64,000 nt of DNA from Septoria linicola (lineage: Eukaryota; Ascomycota; Dothideomycetes; Mycosphaerellales; Mycosphaerellaceae). The notes under the pieces are model-generated. The model did no database searches. It saw only the letters and a list, made by a program, of their open reading frames with translations, and was not told the DNA's origin. The position numbers were made by a program, and so were the translations under genes. Each line of letters begins with the position of its first letter. Position 1 is the stretch's first letter. The stretch covers positions 558,001 through 622,000 of the forward strand of contig CP099425.1 of assembly GCA_024114885.1 (NCBI GenBank), read 5' to 3'. Of this stretch, positions 12,251 to 23,559 are shown in pieces.

Positions 12251-15200
12251 ATACCTCCTATACTATACTTTAAACTATACTAGTAGTATAGATAGATAAG
12301 CGATTAGTACTAGTGTTCGTTTACGGTTACCGATAGCTCTAAACTTCTAGAGAATTAAGTCTTTAACTACCTTACGTAGTAGTTATCGTATATAAAGGTA
12401 ATCTACTTCGGGGACTATTTTATAGCGGACTTAATTAGACAAAGCACCTCTCTACGATAGTAGCTCGAACTATTAAGACGGGTTAATTATAGCTGGACTT
12501 AAATATAGTATAACTATCTCGTAGTAGCGGCCGTTAAAGGTAACGTCGCTAAATTTAGCTAAAATAGCCGACTTAAAAAGCTTTTACTAGCTACTAGCGA
12601 AGCTAAGCTAGCTTATACTAGCGAGCGAGACTTGTACTAGAGTATTAGGTACAGTTTTAAAGATACTATACTAGTGTCTTAATCGAGCTAGAGTTCGAAT
12701 TATAGAAGCGAATACTTAATAATTACTTATAGAAAGATTAGAGAGGCGGAGCTAGCTATCTAAGAACCCGGACCCTACGACGAGGTTATCTCTAATAAAG
12801 TAGACGACGAGCTTAACGAAGAGACGTACGTTATCTCGGCCGCTATTAATATAGTAGCGGAGAGAGCTCGTAATAAAGAAGCTATAGGGTAGTAGAAGCT
12901 AGATAACTATATTAGCGCCTATACTCTTTATAAGCGAGTTACTAATAAGATTAAACTAGTAAATACGGATATTACTATAACTAACGGCTTAAACCCTAGC
13001 GGACTAAAGGACTAGCGACGGACTTATATTAAGAAGGAAGCGGCTATACTACCTAGTACTAGTCCTTACGATAGTAAGTACCTAACTAAGAGGTTCTCGA
13101 CGATCGAGCCTAGATTACGTCTTACGCCTAAACGGCTTATAAAGTTCAAACCTAGTATAGAACTACTACTAAAGGAGCTAGATTTATTGTACTATATACT
13201 AAGGAATCGAGAAGCTACCTTTATATAGGACTTTACGTATTTAGGCTAAATTAATCCTAATATTGCTCTACTATAGAAGATTTAGACAGTTCCTTACGAG
13301 CTATAGTAGTATCTAGGCTTCAAGCTAAACCTATCGCTACGATACGTCGTAGAAGATATACTAAGACAACGAATCTAAGCTAGAACTCTTAAGCCGTGCT
13401 ACGGTACCTATCGAAACCTATACTTCCTTATTAGTAAGAAGATAGAGGTAGGTAAGCTAAAGAAGTATCGGTTAATTAACGTAGCTTAGAAGTTTAATTA
13501 AGTCACTATAAGAGATTCGAACTTACTACCCGACGCTAAGGGTTTCTCTAAAGACTTTACCGGTTACGCGCTAGCCTCGTTAGTTAATATCTTCTCTAGA
13601 TATAACTAAATCCTGCTCGATAAATCCTATAGAGACCTTATAGATTTTAACTTACTACTAGGCTTGTTATAGTAGATAACGTTACCGTAAGGAGCTATAA
13701 ATTCTGTTACCTAGTTCGTTCGTATTATTAATCAAGTACTTATAGAGCATATCTCGTATAAGGTACGGCCGTTCCTTAATAATATTAGTATTAAAGGGCC
13801 TAAGACGAAGTACGATAGTAAAGAGGTTAAACCTAGCCTCCGCCGTTACGTTATTAAACATATTATAGCCGTAGACGACGTTCTCTATAATATAGAACGA
13901 GCTAATATAACCGTAGCTTTTAATAAGCTATAGCTTTATTACGAATAGTTAGTAATCGTTAGTTACCTTACTAGTATCGATAGTCGCTATCTAGACTTCG
14001 CGAGAGTAGCGAAGATTAAGAAATAGCTAACCCTAGAGAATTAGAAGGAGGTTCGAATCTTCCTTAGCGTAGTTATATACTATCGTGTCTAGGTTAAAGG
14101 TTTTACGATTATCCTTACTCTACTATTTAAGCTCTTACGGAAGGATACTAAGTTTTAATAGACTACCGAACACTAACTAGCTAAAGACGTCGTCTTAAAG
14201 ATACTAGTTTCAGCCCTAGCTCTAGTTACTCTTGACTTTAGAGAAAGAGTAGGACTTATTATCGTAGGTATAGATTCGAGTAGTAAAGGTTAAAGATATA
14301 CGCTTTCCTAATATAATCGAGACGAGCTACTTCTCTACTATCTAGTTCGATATAAGTCCGGCCTATTTAACCTAGTAGAGGTTAAGTACGATACTAGAAA
14401 GCGCGAATACCTTAGTATACTAAAGGTATTAAAGAAGCTGAAACTATAGCTATTCGGAGTATACTTCTAACTAGAGATTAATATAAATACTCTCGTTTAC
14501 TAGCTTAATAAAGCTACCTCTAATTTGCCGAATATAGTAATAACGCGCTAGCTAGTATAGATCCACCTCTTCGACTTCAACGTTATATATGTTCCTAGTA
14601 AGAAGTATATAGCTCTAGATTCGTTATTAAGGAAGCCTATTACGCTTGAAGATATAGAGGCTATAGAATAGGAAGAAGACGTAGATCTAATAATTAACGA
14701 GCAATTCTTCGATACCTTTTACGTTAACGCTTTCTCTATATAGGTAATTTAGGGCGAGCTACCTATAATTAATAGAATCTACTCTTAGGAGTTAATAAAT
14801 ATCGCTTTCGTACTTATACGAATATAAAGACCTAAGGGAGTTTCTAATAACGAGTATAAGCGGTTAAGGAAGAAGTATTAGCTGTTTTATATTAAGAACA
14901 ACTAGCTCTAGCGCTAAGAGCGAGTAGCTAGACCTCTATAGCGAGTTGTCGATAAACCTAAAGTACGAGCTCGTATTATCAAGGTATACTATTATAAGAA
15001 CGGTCATCGTAGCGCTAAATAGACGTATAATCTTATCTAGAAACGATAGTAGTAGGATAGAGTCTAGGCTTAAATCTCGCTCGCTATTCGGTAATATACT
15101 ATTTATAGTCTTTAGTATAGACGATAGGTGCCTAGAGAACTATAGATCCCGCTCTAAGTTACGGTTAGCTAGAGGTAGTATATCGACGGCTTATATGTCT

Positions 15201-16230
15201 TAAAGAACTATTCGTTAATAGTTATACGCGAATCTCTATCGCGCTAGCTAGAAGCACGTATGTTCTAGTACCTAGTAAAGAGTATCTCCTTAGTATAGAT
15301 AGTAAGGTTTATATAGGAAGAGATCTTTTACTAGTAGGGTACTACTATAGAAGTTATCCTCGACAACTATAAGACTAACCTTAGCGAAGTAGAGAAGCTA
15401 CTACTATCGTACGATATTAAACATATTAATATTTCGCCGTACTACTCTTAGTCTAACGCTATCGTTAAAGTCGGCTATAAGACAATATTAGACGCTTACT
15501 TAAAGCTCTCTAATAGTAGCCTTTATATGATTCGTAACTATATTCTAGCGGTTCTATAAGTAGAGAGAACGATAATAGTCTCTACTACCGGTCTAATACT
15601 GTTAGAGGTAATAATTAGGCGTAACGTAGTACTACTAATCGAGCTAGAACACTATACCTTCCGGATTATAGATTAGAGCAAGGTCAAGACTAGAGTAGAG
15701 CTTCTTACGATTCGAGCTCAAGCCCTAGAAGCTATAGAAACGACCGTAGAAGAAGAACGACTATATTAATAGCGTCTCCGAGAATAGAACAAGGCGTACT
15801 TCGATAAATATCGTCGTACGGATCTTACTATACTATAGGAAGGAGATCTTGTATTAGTATACTACTCTAAGTTAAAAACTAGCTTCTCCTATAAGCTTAT
15901 ATTTAGATAAAAAGGCCCTTTTAAAGTATCTAAAGTGTTATAGAGAGGTATATCGTATAAGCTTAAGGAGCTAGATAGCTCTAAACAGGAGTATATCTAT
16001 AAGAGGATAGACCTTAAGAAATATACCTTTCTATAAGAAAACCTAAAGCTAGTTCCGGATTAGGTTAAACTAGAAGAAGTACTACTACCGATAGAGAAGG
16101 TTATAGAACTAGGCCTTCTACCTAGGTATAAGTACCTATAGATCTTTATTAGTAAGCTATTAGTAATAACTTAAGAAGAAAGGGAGAGTTATATATACTA
16201 GCTACTAATAGAGCTTAAAGAAGAAGTAGA
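12251..16230 (+). pseudogene. A2 ORF2 relic: reverse transcriptase, RNaseH and integrase
   Basis: One frame runs from about 12,251 to about 16,230 with only RIP-type TAG/TAA stops. A long N-terminal extension (about 12,251-13,440) precedes RT (KLKKYRLINVA near 13,454; TGYALASLVNIFS near 13,560). The RT catalytic pair near 13,777 is Asn-Asn instead of Asp-Asp. RNaseH follows (about 14,230-14,600). Integrase has an HHCC-like start (YYKNGHRSAK near 14,993) and a C-terminal segment (GDLVLVYYSKLKTSFSYKL near 15,842). It is clearly Ty3/gypsy. The start codon cannot be fixed. Confidence 0.85.
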
Positions 16231-17323
16231 AGACTTAGTAAGCTAAAGGCTAAAGCTAGCCTAGTAGAGCTAAAGAAGTAGAAATTCGATAGGCGATACT
16301 TAATTAGAGGTACGAGCTAAGATCTAGCTACTAAAGCCTAGCCTCTACTATAAAAGAGCTAATCTTCCTAAGATCGTACTATCCTAAGCGCTTCTTTTGT
16401 TCCTAGAGCTCTAATCTAACCTTCCTAAGTACTTCTCTTAGTCCTAAAGCTACTATTAAGCTCTAATCGGAGCTTCCTAAGCTTATAATTTACTAGACTA
16501 GTATAAATCTAGCTAAATCTTAGCTATCCTAAGCTCTTCTTTTATTCCTAGAGCTACTATCGAGCTCTAATCTAAGCTTCCTAAGCTCCTCTTTTACTAG
16601 ATTAGTAAGAATCTAGCTAATCCTAACTATCTCGACGCTATTTTCTATAGCTAAGATAAGTATCTATATAGCTAGTTACTCTCCTAAGCTTAACTTTTAA
16701 GTATAGATTCTATGTCTAATAGCTAACCTACTATCCTACTCCTTTTTCTAAGTCCCGAGCCTACTATCGCTATAAAAGTTAGCTGTCCCGAGGGCCTTTC
16801 TACTACTAGGTCTTAAAAATCTAAGCTAGATCTATACTCCTAAAGCTCTTTTCTACTAGCGATTTCTAAGGTTAGTACTACGATCTGTCTTCCTAGAGCC
16901 CTTTTCTATTACTAATTAGCGAGTAAGATAATAAGTTTCTGTCCTAAGAGCCTTTCTACTACTAATTTTCGCCTAACTAAAGGAATCGCTAAAGATATTA
17001 GTTTCTAGTAGAGAATTCTTAAAGTTTAAGGTTTTTCGGCCTATATAAAGGTAGAGAAGCTTGAATCTTCGGTAACGACGGCTCTAATAGCTCCTTTCTA
17101 ACTATTAATTATAGTACTAGTAGTCTCTTACGATACGGAAAGCGCGATCTAGTAAGTCGACTAGGTATATAGAAAATAAGGCTCTTTTAAGTTAGTAGGA
17201 GTAACGACGACGATATCTAAGTCTTAGTCCTCGTTAGCGATAGTAAGGTATATACTACGATAGTTAGTAGTAGCGTTAATAGTATACGACAGCTATAGAA
17301 GCGTTAAGGTAAAGTGAACTTTT
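16231..17323 (+). repeat. A2 spacer between ORF2 and ORF3 with degenerate repeats
   Basis: No convincing coding here. Between about 16,380 and 16,640 related blocks recur: a cttcttttattcctagagct-like segment followed by ctactatcgagctctaatct and cttcctaagct, at roughly 120-160-bp spacing, with looser versions to about 16,980. The A3 counterpart is about 33,300-34,400. Confidence 0.55.
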
Positions 17324-17346
17324 AGTTGTCTTTTTAAACGATAACT
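17324..17346 (+). repeat. 23-bp near-palindrome, A2 site 3 (before ORF3)
   Basis: It begins AGTTGTC and ends GATAACT. The A3 counterpart is 33,274-33,296. It lies just upstream of ORF3 and is inverted relative to site 4. Confidence 0.85.
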
Positions 17347-17399
17347 AAAACCTTACGTAACTAAGCCCTACGTATAGACCCCTAATCCTAATAGTAGTT

Positions 17400-20300
17400 A
17401 CGCTACTACGATAAGGTATATAATTAGGCTACTTTCACGCTCTAAACGATCTCTTCTTCCTTATTAACTATTAATTAGTTACTATAGAGCCTTACTTCTA
17501 TTAAGTTCGATTCTTATTTTTCGTTACTACCTAGTAACGCTATATAGCTATTTATATACGTAAGTAGTAACTAATATAATAGAAAGCTCTATAACCGGTC
17601 ACGCGCTTAACCCTCCTCGCTATTCAAGTTACTTATTACTAGTCACGCGCTTTATATCGCCCTAAGCTACTAGTACGACTAATTAAAGATATTCTCTTTC
17701 TCTATCGCGTATAAAGAACAAGACTTCCCCTTTCTAGCGTTCTTTAACGCCTAAACGCTTATTAAGACTAGCGCTTTCGCCTTCTACCTCGCCTATTCGA
17801 AGTCCTATATAAGAACTACCTAGATAAGATTCTCTAAAGAAGAGATAAAAATAGCTTCTTTAAGTTCTATATAGAGTATAGCGCTCGCTCGCACTAATCG
17901 CGAAGGCTCTCTCGTTAGTTTCTAGGCCTTAAGTAGACCTCTTACTAGAGTAACAAACCTTGACAACGCTACCGAAGCTATCCTATCGCTAGAGACTCTA
18001 TAAGAACAAGAGGAGAGTATCGACTTAGTGCTTAAGTAAGTCGAGGAAGCGAACGATAGAATAAAGATCGGTATATTTAACTTCTTTAAACGCCTCTTAG
18101 CTAAGATTTTACTAAAGTACCTTGACGCGTAGAGCGTAAAGTGCGATAATATAAAGAAGATATACTAAGAAGGCTAAGACTTAGTAAAGAAGAGAAACTT
18201 AATCTAGTAGTAGCTACGTATAGAGTTTAGGCACGAGTAGAACTTCCTCTTCCTTAACTAAGTCTTATACGATAAAGAGATACTTAGGAACCTTCGTTAA
18301 TAGTTAAATAAGTATAAAGGCGTCTTCGAAGAGAGCGAGCCTAAAGACTAGGTTTTCTTAGCGTAGTAAAAGTAAGATCGTTTCTATTAGTAGGTAGCGA
18401 ACATATTCTCTCGTAGCTAGTATTTTTAGCTATAGAGAAGTAAGAAGACTCCTGGCTCGTAGAGCTTAGGCTTTATTAACATGAACTTAGATAGGAGACG
18501 CTACTAGAACAAGTTTAAGGCGGAGCTCTCGTAGGTCGACGTGTTTAGCTATAAGATAAGAGAGGCACGCCTAGAGGTAGGCTATAGACTTAATTAGTAC
18601 GGATTTATAGTCAAGCTTACTAAAGGAGAGACCTTCGAAGAACCGACCTATATATTTCTAGTAGTAGAGAAATAGCCCTTAATATCCTATAGACTATTAC
18701 CTCCTCCTAGAAACCTAAGGTCTAATAGACGACCCTCCTCCTCTATACCTAAGAGCCTATCCTTATCTAGTCCTACTCGAAACTCTAGTTAAGAAGGAGA
18801 AGGAGAAGGCAATTTGCTTACGACCCTAGAGCCTCGCCTTAGAGATTCCGTATCGCCTAGTACTATATAGAGGCTAAAAGCTTAGTTAGAGAAGTTAACG
18901 CTAAGCTCTACGAAGAAGCCTACGCTCGTCCTTTATAAGAGTAGGAGGCTTACTAGAATTCGCGCTAAAGAAACTATTATTAACTCGATCGAAACTTCTC
19001 TTATACCGAGTACTTTAGGTAATAGCGATCCTACGTAAGACTAAGTATTACCTACGATAGAGCCGCTACCGAGTCTATAACGCCTATCGCTAATCGTACT
19101 AGAAGATAATAGTAGAATTAAGCTAGAGAGCGACTCGGAGCCTAATCTACGCTATTAGGCTTATATAAAGGATAGTATTACCTCCGAAGTCTACTACTAT
19201 ATAATCGTTAGTAGAGCCTTTAAAGAAGTCAATAATGTCTAGGAGAAGAAGAAGGTAGCTAAGAGCTACGCTTTAATTAATATTCTTCTATACCTTAGCT
19301 AGCCTCTTTATAAAGAATATATAACTAAGATAGGTAATACTATAGGTTTAAAGCTACCGAAGACGGCTAACGTAACGTATACCCTCTACTAGCGTATTAT
19401 TTAGATAGGTAGTATAGCCGATCTCTAAGCCCTTATCGCCTAGAATACTTAAAACCGGACGTAGTTTAAGCTAGAAGCGAATACTTTCTTCTCTAAGCTA
19501 GTAGGACGCTCTCGTCGTAGTAAGAAGGGTACTAATACTTAGGAACTAGAGGACGATATTAACGCCCTAATACGCGAGGTAGGTAGAAGCTATCTCGGAC
19601 CCTTTTAGTTCGTAGTAACCGAAGTGGACTTGAAGGTTACTTCTAACGTCTATTAGAGAGCTTAGGAGCTCTTAGACTACGATAGTAATAAGGGTACCTA
19701 GACCGATTACAGCTTCCTCTTTTATTCTTCTTCTACTAGAGGCCTCTTTTAGATCCTAGACTCTTTACTCGAAGCTATACGGTATAAGTTTGTAGTATAT
19801 TGATAGTATAACACGGCTATTAGTTAGTATAGTTAGTCTCGTAGTATATAGTACTCGCTATCCTAATAGCTTCTTCGCTAGTATCCTCTACTATAGCTGT
19901 ACTAGCTAGTTACTACTCCGTATACGACTATTAAGTACGTAGCCTACCTATCTACTACCTTTTATATCTTCGACGATAAAGCAGGTTCTAACTACTCTAA
20001 CGGCTTCTAGTATATCGCCTTGAACGAGAATATACTACTTAAGGAGAAGGGGCTTAATTAGGTTTAATTTACGATCTTTCTAGACGATACTAGCGATAGA
20101 GGACGACTTTTACTAACCTCGGACACGATTAGTAACGAGCTCTTTGACTCTAAGGAGGCAAAGTAGCTAGCGAGGCGTATCGTCGCTAATAAGTAAAGCT
20201 ATAGTACAGGTTTCGTCGAGACTATACCTCTAGTAATTACTAACGAAATAAAAGCTAATCTTAAGCTTAGTTAGAAGAATCCTTACGCTAATATAGGCTC

Positions 20301-20904
20301 GCTAGTTATTTCGTACCCCTATATCCCTTAGCGGTATACTCGTATAGGCGAAGAGTATTATATAATTCCGATAGTGTTTCTAGCCTACCCTAATAGTCGA
20401 ACGTTAGATAAGCTACCTAATAGTAACTACGTTAGCGTTCCTACGATCTATAGCGTATATCTCTACTACGAGCGGATACCCTTTATAGCTTCCGGTACTA
20501 TATACCCTACGCGAGTAATAAAACCCTTCGCTACTAAGGTACTTCTAACCGGCCTAGGCCCGATTTCCGATACCTTAGTAGGCCGAGTTCTATAGGCGGA
20601 TTAGGTAGTAAGTATAGAAATAAAGAAGCTCTTTAGTATAAGTAAGGAGGAGTTCAAGGTCTATATAGCTAAGTAGTAGACTACAGCTAAAGCTTAATTC
20701 GATACTACCTACGCTATAGCTATAGATATTAAGGAGTAGGTGTTTAGCGAAGCTAGCTTTATAAGCGTAGATAGTAACTTAGAAGTATTAGTATTAAAGA
20801 AGAGAGAGGCCGTTCCTAAGGAGATCTCTAAGGATATAGTAGAAGAGTAGCGTCTAGCGAATAACAATCGGATCTAAGAAGATGTTTTTAGTAGTTGTCG
20901 TTAG
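17400..20904 (+). pseudogene. A2 ORF3 relic, about 1,100 codons, function unknown
   Basis: A single frame (frame 1) reads from about 17,400-17,700 to 20,904 with stops limited to TAG/TAA. Visible segments: a Glu/Lys-rich region likely to be helical (VEEANDRIKIGIFNFFKRL near 18,040), MNLDRRRY at 18,481, a Ser/Pro-rich linker near 18,700-18,800, KVTSNVY near 19,635 and VFLAYPNSRTLDKLPNSNY at 20,371. I do not recognise a domain; it shows no convincing membrane segments or signal peptide, so an envelope protein is not supported. It lies downstream of integrase, is sense to pol, and is kept in A3 at 29,703-33,230. A 73-codon stretch (20,374-20,595) happens to be free of stops. The start is uncertain. 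Confidence 0.65.
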
Positions 20905-20915
20905 AAAAGGTAACT
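20893..20915 (-). repeat. 23-bp near-palindrome, A2 site 4 (end of ORF3)
   Basis: It begins AGTTGTC and ends GGTAACT; the motif is inverted relative to sites 1-3. The A3 counterpart is 29,692-29,714. The ORF3 frame ends inside it. Confidence 0.85.
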
Positions 20916-21007
20916 ATTTAATAGGCCTCTAATTAAAAGTTTAATAGACTTTAATAGAAAAACTAGCTAGTTTTAAGTAATTCTAAGTAAGATCTATAGG
21001 TAGTTAG

Positions 21008-21038
21008 GTGTCTAGTTAGACACTAAGGAAGGGAGGAT
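21008..21038 (+). other. Hairpin and polypurine tract before 3' LTR of A2
   Basis: 21,008-21,023 is a 7-bp stem (GTGTCTA/TAGACAC) with a 2-base centre. It is followed by the purine tract AAGGAAGGGAGG, ending next to the LTR at 21,039, the usual plus-strand primer site. In A3 the stem survives as GTATCTA/TAGATAC. Confidence 0.7.
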
Positions 21039-21317
21039 TAGTAAGGTAAAGGCCTACCTATATACCGTGCTTAGTAGTTTTAGTATAAAAGCAAGGTAGT
21101 AGCTCGTTTCTAAGATAGTAATGTTTACTCTACTTAATTAATTTAATGTCCTACGGTCCTAGTATAGGCTCTTAGTCCTAGGACTACTATTTTAAGCTCG
21201 TTACTACTGTTTAATTAACGTATTATAAGACTATTACTCTCCGAATAGGTCTTGTTCTATAGCGACTACTCTTATACCTACCTAGGGGGTTAGTGTTAGG
21301 GTAGTTATTATCTATTA
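21039..21317 (+). repeat. 3' LTR of A2
   Basis: This is the 279-bp partner of 1,366-1,644. It is followed by gtatactc, the continuation of A1. Confidence 0.92.
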
Positions 21318-23531
21318 GTATACTCTAAATAGCTATAGTTTTAGCTTCTTTAATACCTTTAGTATACTAAGGTATTCGCGCTTTCTAGTATCGTACTTAA
21401 CCTCTACTAGGTTAAATAGGCTAGACTTATATCGAACTAGATAGTAGAGAAGTAGCTCGTCTCGATTATATTAGGAAAGCGTATATCTCTAACCTTTACT
21501 ACTCGAATCTATACCTACGATAATAAGTCTTACTCTTTCTCTAAAGTTAAGAGTAACTAGAGCTAGAGCTAAAACTAGTACCTTTAAGACGACGTCTTTA
21601 GCTAGTTAGTATTTAGTAGTCTATTAAAACTCGGTATCCTTCTATAAGAGTTTAAATAGTAGAGTAAGGATAATCGTAAAACCTTTAACCTAGACGTAAT
21701 AGTATATAACTACGCTAAGGAAGATTCGAACCTCCTTCTAATTCTCTAGTATCGGCTATTTCTTAATCTTTACTACTCTCGCGAAGTCTAGATAGCGACT
21801 ATCGATACTAGTAAGGTAACTAACGATTACTAGTTGTTCGTAATAAAGCTATAGCTTATTAAAAGCTACTATTATATTAGCTCGTTCTATATTATAGAGA
21901 ACGTCGTCTATAGCTATAATATGTTTAATAACGTAACGGCGGAGGCTAGGTTTAACCTCTTTACTATCGTACTTCGTCTTAGGCCCTTTAATACTAATAT
22001 TATTAAGGAACGGCTATACCTTATACGAGACATACTCTATAAGCACTTGATTAATAATACGAACGAACTAGGTAATAGAATTCGTAGCTCCTTATAGTAA
22101 CGTTATCTACTATAATAGTCCTAGTAGTAAATCAAAGCCTATAAGGTCTCTATATAATTTATCGAGTAGGATTTAGTTATATCTAGAGAAGATATTAACT
22201 AACGAGGCTAGCGCGTAACTAGTAAAGTCTTTAGAGAAACCCTTAGCGTCAGGTAGTAAGTTCGAATCTCTTATAGTAACTTAATTAAACTTCTAAGCTA
22301 CGTTAATTAACTAATACTTCTTTAGCTTACCTACCTCTATCTTCTTACTAATAAAGAAGTATAGGTTCCGATAGGCACTATAGTATAGCTTAAGAGTTCT
22401 AGCTTAGATTCGTTGTCTTAGTATATCTTCTACGACGTATCGTAGCGATAGATTTAGCTTAAAGCCTAGGTACTACTATAGCTCGTAAAGAACTATCTAA
22501 ATCTTCTATAGTAGTATAATATTAGGATTAATTCGGCCTAAATACGTAAAGTCCTACGTAAAGGCAGCTTCTCGATTCTTTAGTATATAGTATAACAAAT
22601 CTAGCTCCTTTAGTAGTAGTTCTATACTAGGTTTGAACTTTATAAGCTATTTAGGCGTTAGGTATAATCTAGGCTCGATTGTCGAGAACCTCTTAGTTAG
22701 GTACTTACTATCGTAAGGTCTAGTACTAGGTAGTATAGCTACTTCCTTCTTAATATAAGTCCGTCGCTAGTCCTTTAATCCGCTAGGGTTTAAGCCGTTA
22801 GTTATAGTAATATCTACGTTTACTAGTTTAATCTTGTTAGTAACTCGCTTATAAAGAGTATAGGCGCTAATATAATTATCTAGCTTCCGCTACTCTATAG
22901 CTTCTTTATTACGAGCTCTCTCTACTACTATATTAATAGCGGCCGAGATAACGTATGTTTCTTCGCTAAGCTTGTCGTCTACTTTATTAGAGATAACCTC
23001 GTCGTAGAGTCCGGGTTCTTAGATAGCTAGCTCCGCCTCTCTAATCTTCCTATAGGTAATTATTAAGTATTCGCCTCTATAATTCGAACCCTAGCTCGAT
23101 TAAGACACTAGTATAGTATCTTTAAAACTATACCTAATACCCTAGTATAAGTCTCGCTCGCTAGTATAAGCTAGCTTAGCTTCGCTAGTAGCTAGTAAAA
23201 GCTTCTTAAGTCGGCTATTTTAGCTAAATTTAGTAACGTTACCTTTAACGGCCGCTACTACGAGATAGTTATACTATATTTAAGTCTAGCTATAATTAAC
23301 CCGTCTTAATAGTTCGAGCTACTATCGTAGAGAGGTGCTTTGTCTAATTAAGTCTACTATAAAATAGTCCCTAAAGTAAATTACCTTTATATACGATAAC
23401 TACTACGTAAGGTAGTTAAAGACTTAATTCTCTAGGAGTTTAGAGCTATTAGTAACTATAAACGAATACTAGTACTAATCGCTTATCTATCTATACTACT
23501 AGTATAGTTTAAAGTATAGTATAGGAGGTAT
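21318..23531 (-). pseudogene. A1 ORF2 relic (RT-RNaseH), continuing at 1-1,365 as integrase
   Basis: This is the minus-strand equivalent of A2 12,251-15,830, split by the insertion of A2: the N-terminal, RT and RNaseH part is 21,318-23,531 and the integrase part is 1-1,365. The RT active-site pair near 22,008 reads as Asn-Asn (ttaataatatt on the coding strand) instead of Asp-Asp. The last part of the integrase lies outside the window. Confidence 0.75.
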
Positions 23532-23559
23532 AACGTAATTATCGTTTAAAAAAGTAACT

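Larger units (their letters stand above)
1366..21317 (+). mobile_element. Family A Ty3/gypsy retrotransposon, copy A2, complete, with B1 nested inside
   Basis: A2 is a complete element of about 13.2 kb once B1 is subtracted. It is inserted in A1 in the opposite orientation. LTRs are 1,366-1,644 and 21,039-21,317. The target site duplication is gtat (or agtat if the LTR is taken one base shorter). Order: LTR, leader, ORF1 (gag-protease), palindrome, ORF2 (RT-RNaseH-integrase), spacer with degenerate repeats, palindrome, ORF3 (unknown), palindrome, purine tract, LTR. The RT-RNaseH-integrase order makes it Ty3/gypsy. All ORFs are broken by RIP. Confidence 0.93.

Noticed and set aside
14946..15203. 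85-codon open frame in A2
   Set aside because: It lies in another frame across the integrase region, whose true frame shows the zinc-binding and core motifs.
20374..20595. 73-codon open frame, and its twin at 30,012-30,233, as small genes
   Set aside because: They are stop-free stretches inside the much longer ORF3 relic of A2 and A3, without own start context.
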